A DNA stretch of 64,000 bases, from contig JAALGY010000019.1 of the NCBI GenBank assembly GCA_032358165.1, positions 1,798,001 through 1,862,000 on the forward strand, in the 5' to 3' direction. The stretch comes from Diplosphaera chodatii (Eukaryota; Chlorophyta; Trebouxiophyceae; Prasiolales; Stichococcaceae). The position numbers were made by a program, and so were the translations under genes. Below the pieces are notes generated by a model. The model was not told the origin of the DNA and made no database searches. It was given only the letters and a program-made list of their open reading frames with translations. Below are positions 62,201 to 64,000 of this stretch, piece by piece; position 1 is the first letter of the stretch, and each line of letters begins with the position of its first letter.

Positions 62201-63874
62201 CGTGTTGGATGTGTAGTGTAGCGAACCAGCAGCAGCTGCCGCATGATGTACCACTCGATGATGCAGACGCTGTGAAAGTTCACGCATGTTGTTGCAGCAG
62301 CACAGCCCGAGCATCACCTCGAACTCCAGCAGCGCGGTGTCCATGACGAAGGACACGATGGCAGTGGCCGGCGGCAGCTTCTCGGCTGTGGCGGCGGCCA
62401 GCCGCGGGTGCCGGCTGGTCGCGTGCAGCATCAGCCACCGGGCGGCGACGTTGCAGCCGCGCAGGCAGTCCAGCACCTCCTCCGTGTTCTACACACGACA
62501 TGTACATGGTCCTGAGGCCCACAGCTCTCTGAAACTACCACCACGTGCAATGCTGGGGCCTCAATGATCCTCTTGCTGGATTTGGGAACCAGCCTGGTCT
62601 GTCAGTCAGCAGCACAACACGCGCTTCGATGCCGTTGCAAGGCCATCAGCTCGTCCCTCACCTGCAGCACATACTCCTCACGGACGAGGCCCTCCACGAG
62701 AAGCCCGCCCAGCTGCTTCGACAGGCGGGGCAGCGCTGCCGCGTGGCTGGCCGCCAGCGTCGCAGCAGGCCCGGGGCTGGCCACGCTGCTGAGCGCCGTG
62801 CGGGCTGCCTGGACGAGGGTGTACGCATGGTGAAATTCGGCCAGCTGCTTTGCAACTTGAAACTGAATGGGTTTGCAGCCTGGGACTGCTTGACCACCAG
62901 TCAGTCGGAGCGCACGCGGCCGACCACAAGCGTCTGTCTGGTGCGGTGCCTGCACCTTTTGCAACAGTGTACCTTGTAGTTTGCCCACTCCCATGCAAGG
63001 TCTGCTGAGGCGCCGGGAGCCCAGGCCACGACCCAGTTGTCCTGCCAGTACAGCATGCACACGGGTTGATATGGCCTGCTCTCCAAGCAGTGCCTGCATC
63101 ACCACTGGGAGAGCGTGCACTATGACAGCGTGCATTCTCAACAGGACTTGCTTTGCTTTGACATTGCTGCCTTTCGACGTTGCTGCCCTTGAAAGTCCGT
63201 GTGCTCTTGATGTTGCTGGTCAGCTACAGCCACTGTCTGGCACCCACCGGGAAGTGTTTGTCGACCAGCACGCGCATCAGCGCGCCGTCGCTGTGCAGCA
63301 CCTCCGGCGCATAGAACAGCAGCACATACAGCTGCCCGGCCTGCACGCCAGGTGATCCGACCCTCCAGATGCTGGGTGCAGCTGTTGCGGAGAGGAGCAG
63401 AGCTTGTGTCCAGGGCAGCTTCGTTACACCTTCTGGGCAGAGGGTAGATCAGCAGCTGCCGGCAGCAGATGACACAGCCAGCACCTATCCAGATACCAGC
63501 CAGCACCTGCTGCGCGAGGGCGGTGGAGCGGTGCTCCGGCGACGGGTAGCGCAGGATCTGCGCGTACACGTCGTCCGACCGCAGCCGGCCCAGCAGCGGC
63601 CCGATGACGTCGCGCGGCACGGGCAGCCGCCCCAGGAAGCTCTCCGGGTACCCTGCTGGCATTTCGGTGTGCATGTATTTAGGTTGTCCTCTCAGCATAA
63701 CCGTCACATCTGCCCCTCCACATGGGTTGTGACCGGTAGCATGAGGGGAACAGGCTGTCTGAGCAGTGCAGAAGTGTCCGTTGAGAAGGTACCTGAGGGC
63801 AGCCAGCGGGCTGTTGATGTGAAGCCTGTGCCGGCGCACAGCGCGATCACCGAGTTGATGGATGGCCCCACTGC
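56293..63874 (-). CDS. WASHC5: WASH complex subunit 5 (strumpellin), N-terminus outside the window
   Basis: Strumpellin is the large scaffold subunit of the endosomal WASH complex, which drives Arp2/3 actin nucleation. Twenty-five exons (63793-63874, 63507-63652, 63248-63340, 62973-63041, 62662-62808, 62318-62488, 62024-62077, 61812-61934, 61471-61575, 61197-61261, 60974-61064, 60612-60782, 60199-60389, 59892-60048, 59700-59827, 59431-59565, 59131-59215, 58816-58960, 58550-58611, 58240-58378, 57805-57949, 57418-57581, 56942-57165, 56559-56666, 56293-56478) join in phase to 1061 aa; human is 1159. Family blocks: IGPLLGRLRSDDVY, SPEHRSTALAQQ, LDCLRGCNVAARWLMLHAT, ATLGAVSDFSFSWGLMDRYT, FLKLRSGLELPLLR, YVRKVLE, VIEIDPVQLLENGLR, FESVQDYAAVRGLTLW. 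Three introns have GC donors. Fragments of its last exon are scattered in the LRR cluster. Confidence 0.93.
61366..61443. repeat. 39-bp tandem repeat, two copies, inside a WASHC5 intron
   Basis: 61366-61404 and 61405-61443 differ at one base (t/a). Each unit contains TCCAGCATTCTGTGCATGCT. It lies in the intron that begins with the GC donor at 61470, so it is unlikely to be coding. Confidence 0.8.
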
Positions 63875-64000
63875 CTGCGCCAGCCAGCAGCTTCTTGGCA
63901 ATACACATGGTGTGACTTGGCCAGATTAGCTGCAATACATCGTTGAGACATATGGTGCGTTCCTGAGGTACACAGCCCCTGCTCACAAAAGGTAGGTGCC

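Overview
This window looks like nuclear DNA of a green alga (Chlorophyta). It is GC-rich with Ala/Gly/Pro low-complexity coding. Introns are very dense: 9 to 25 exons per gene, introns mostly 60-250 nt, GT-AG with an unusual share of GC-AG. Proteins are algal-type, and TGTAA-like poly(A) motifs lie after several genes. No operons, CRISPR arrays or bacterial features are seen. I rebuilt gene models by hand from splice signals, reading-frame phase and protein families recalled from memory; no search was run.

Layout. 1-3.0 kb: the 3' end of one glycine-rich gene, then a glycine-rich secreted protein gene (+). 3.6-9.5 kb (-): NOL10/Enp2, 16 exons, 705 aa. 10.1-14.9 kb (+): DBP3-type DEAD-box helicase, 17 exons, 725 aa. 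These two ribosome-biogenesis genes are head to head across about 630 bp. 15.6-17.9 kb (+): membrane-anchored Methyltransf_22 (METTL24-like) protein. 18.4-19.5 kb (-): the 3' exons of a zinc-finger/U-box protein; candidate minus-strand exons continue to about 25.4 kb but the family is not recognised. 26.1-29.05 kb (+): kelch-repeat protein with a C-terminal DUF5522 cysteine motif.

29.3-53.1 kb holds five copies of one F-box-like/leucine-rich-repeat gene, arranged + + - - -. Four are intact (869, 849, 820 and 831 aa). The fifth is a pseudogene that has lost its homologous exons 6-9. LRR1 has a private intron filled with AT-rich DNA that resembles part of a mitochondrial nad5 gene.

43.4-56.3 kb is a tandem segmental duplication. 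Each unit carries an LRR gene (-) and an unknown gene 'X' (+), bounded by decayed pieces of the last exon of WASHC5 (strumpellin). The genuine WASHC5 gene occupies 56.3-63.9 kb (-): 25 exons, 1061 C-terminal residues, with its N-terminus beyond the window.

How the genes relate: NOL10 and DBP3 act in nucleolar rRNA processing. WASHC5 is a subunit of the endosomal WASH actin-nucleation complex. The F-box/LRR genes and the U-box protein are candidate ubiquitin-ligase components. The other genes have no clear joint role.
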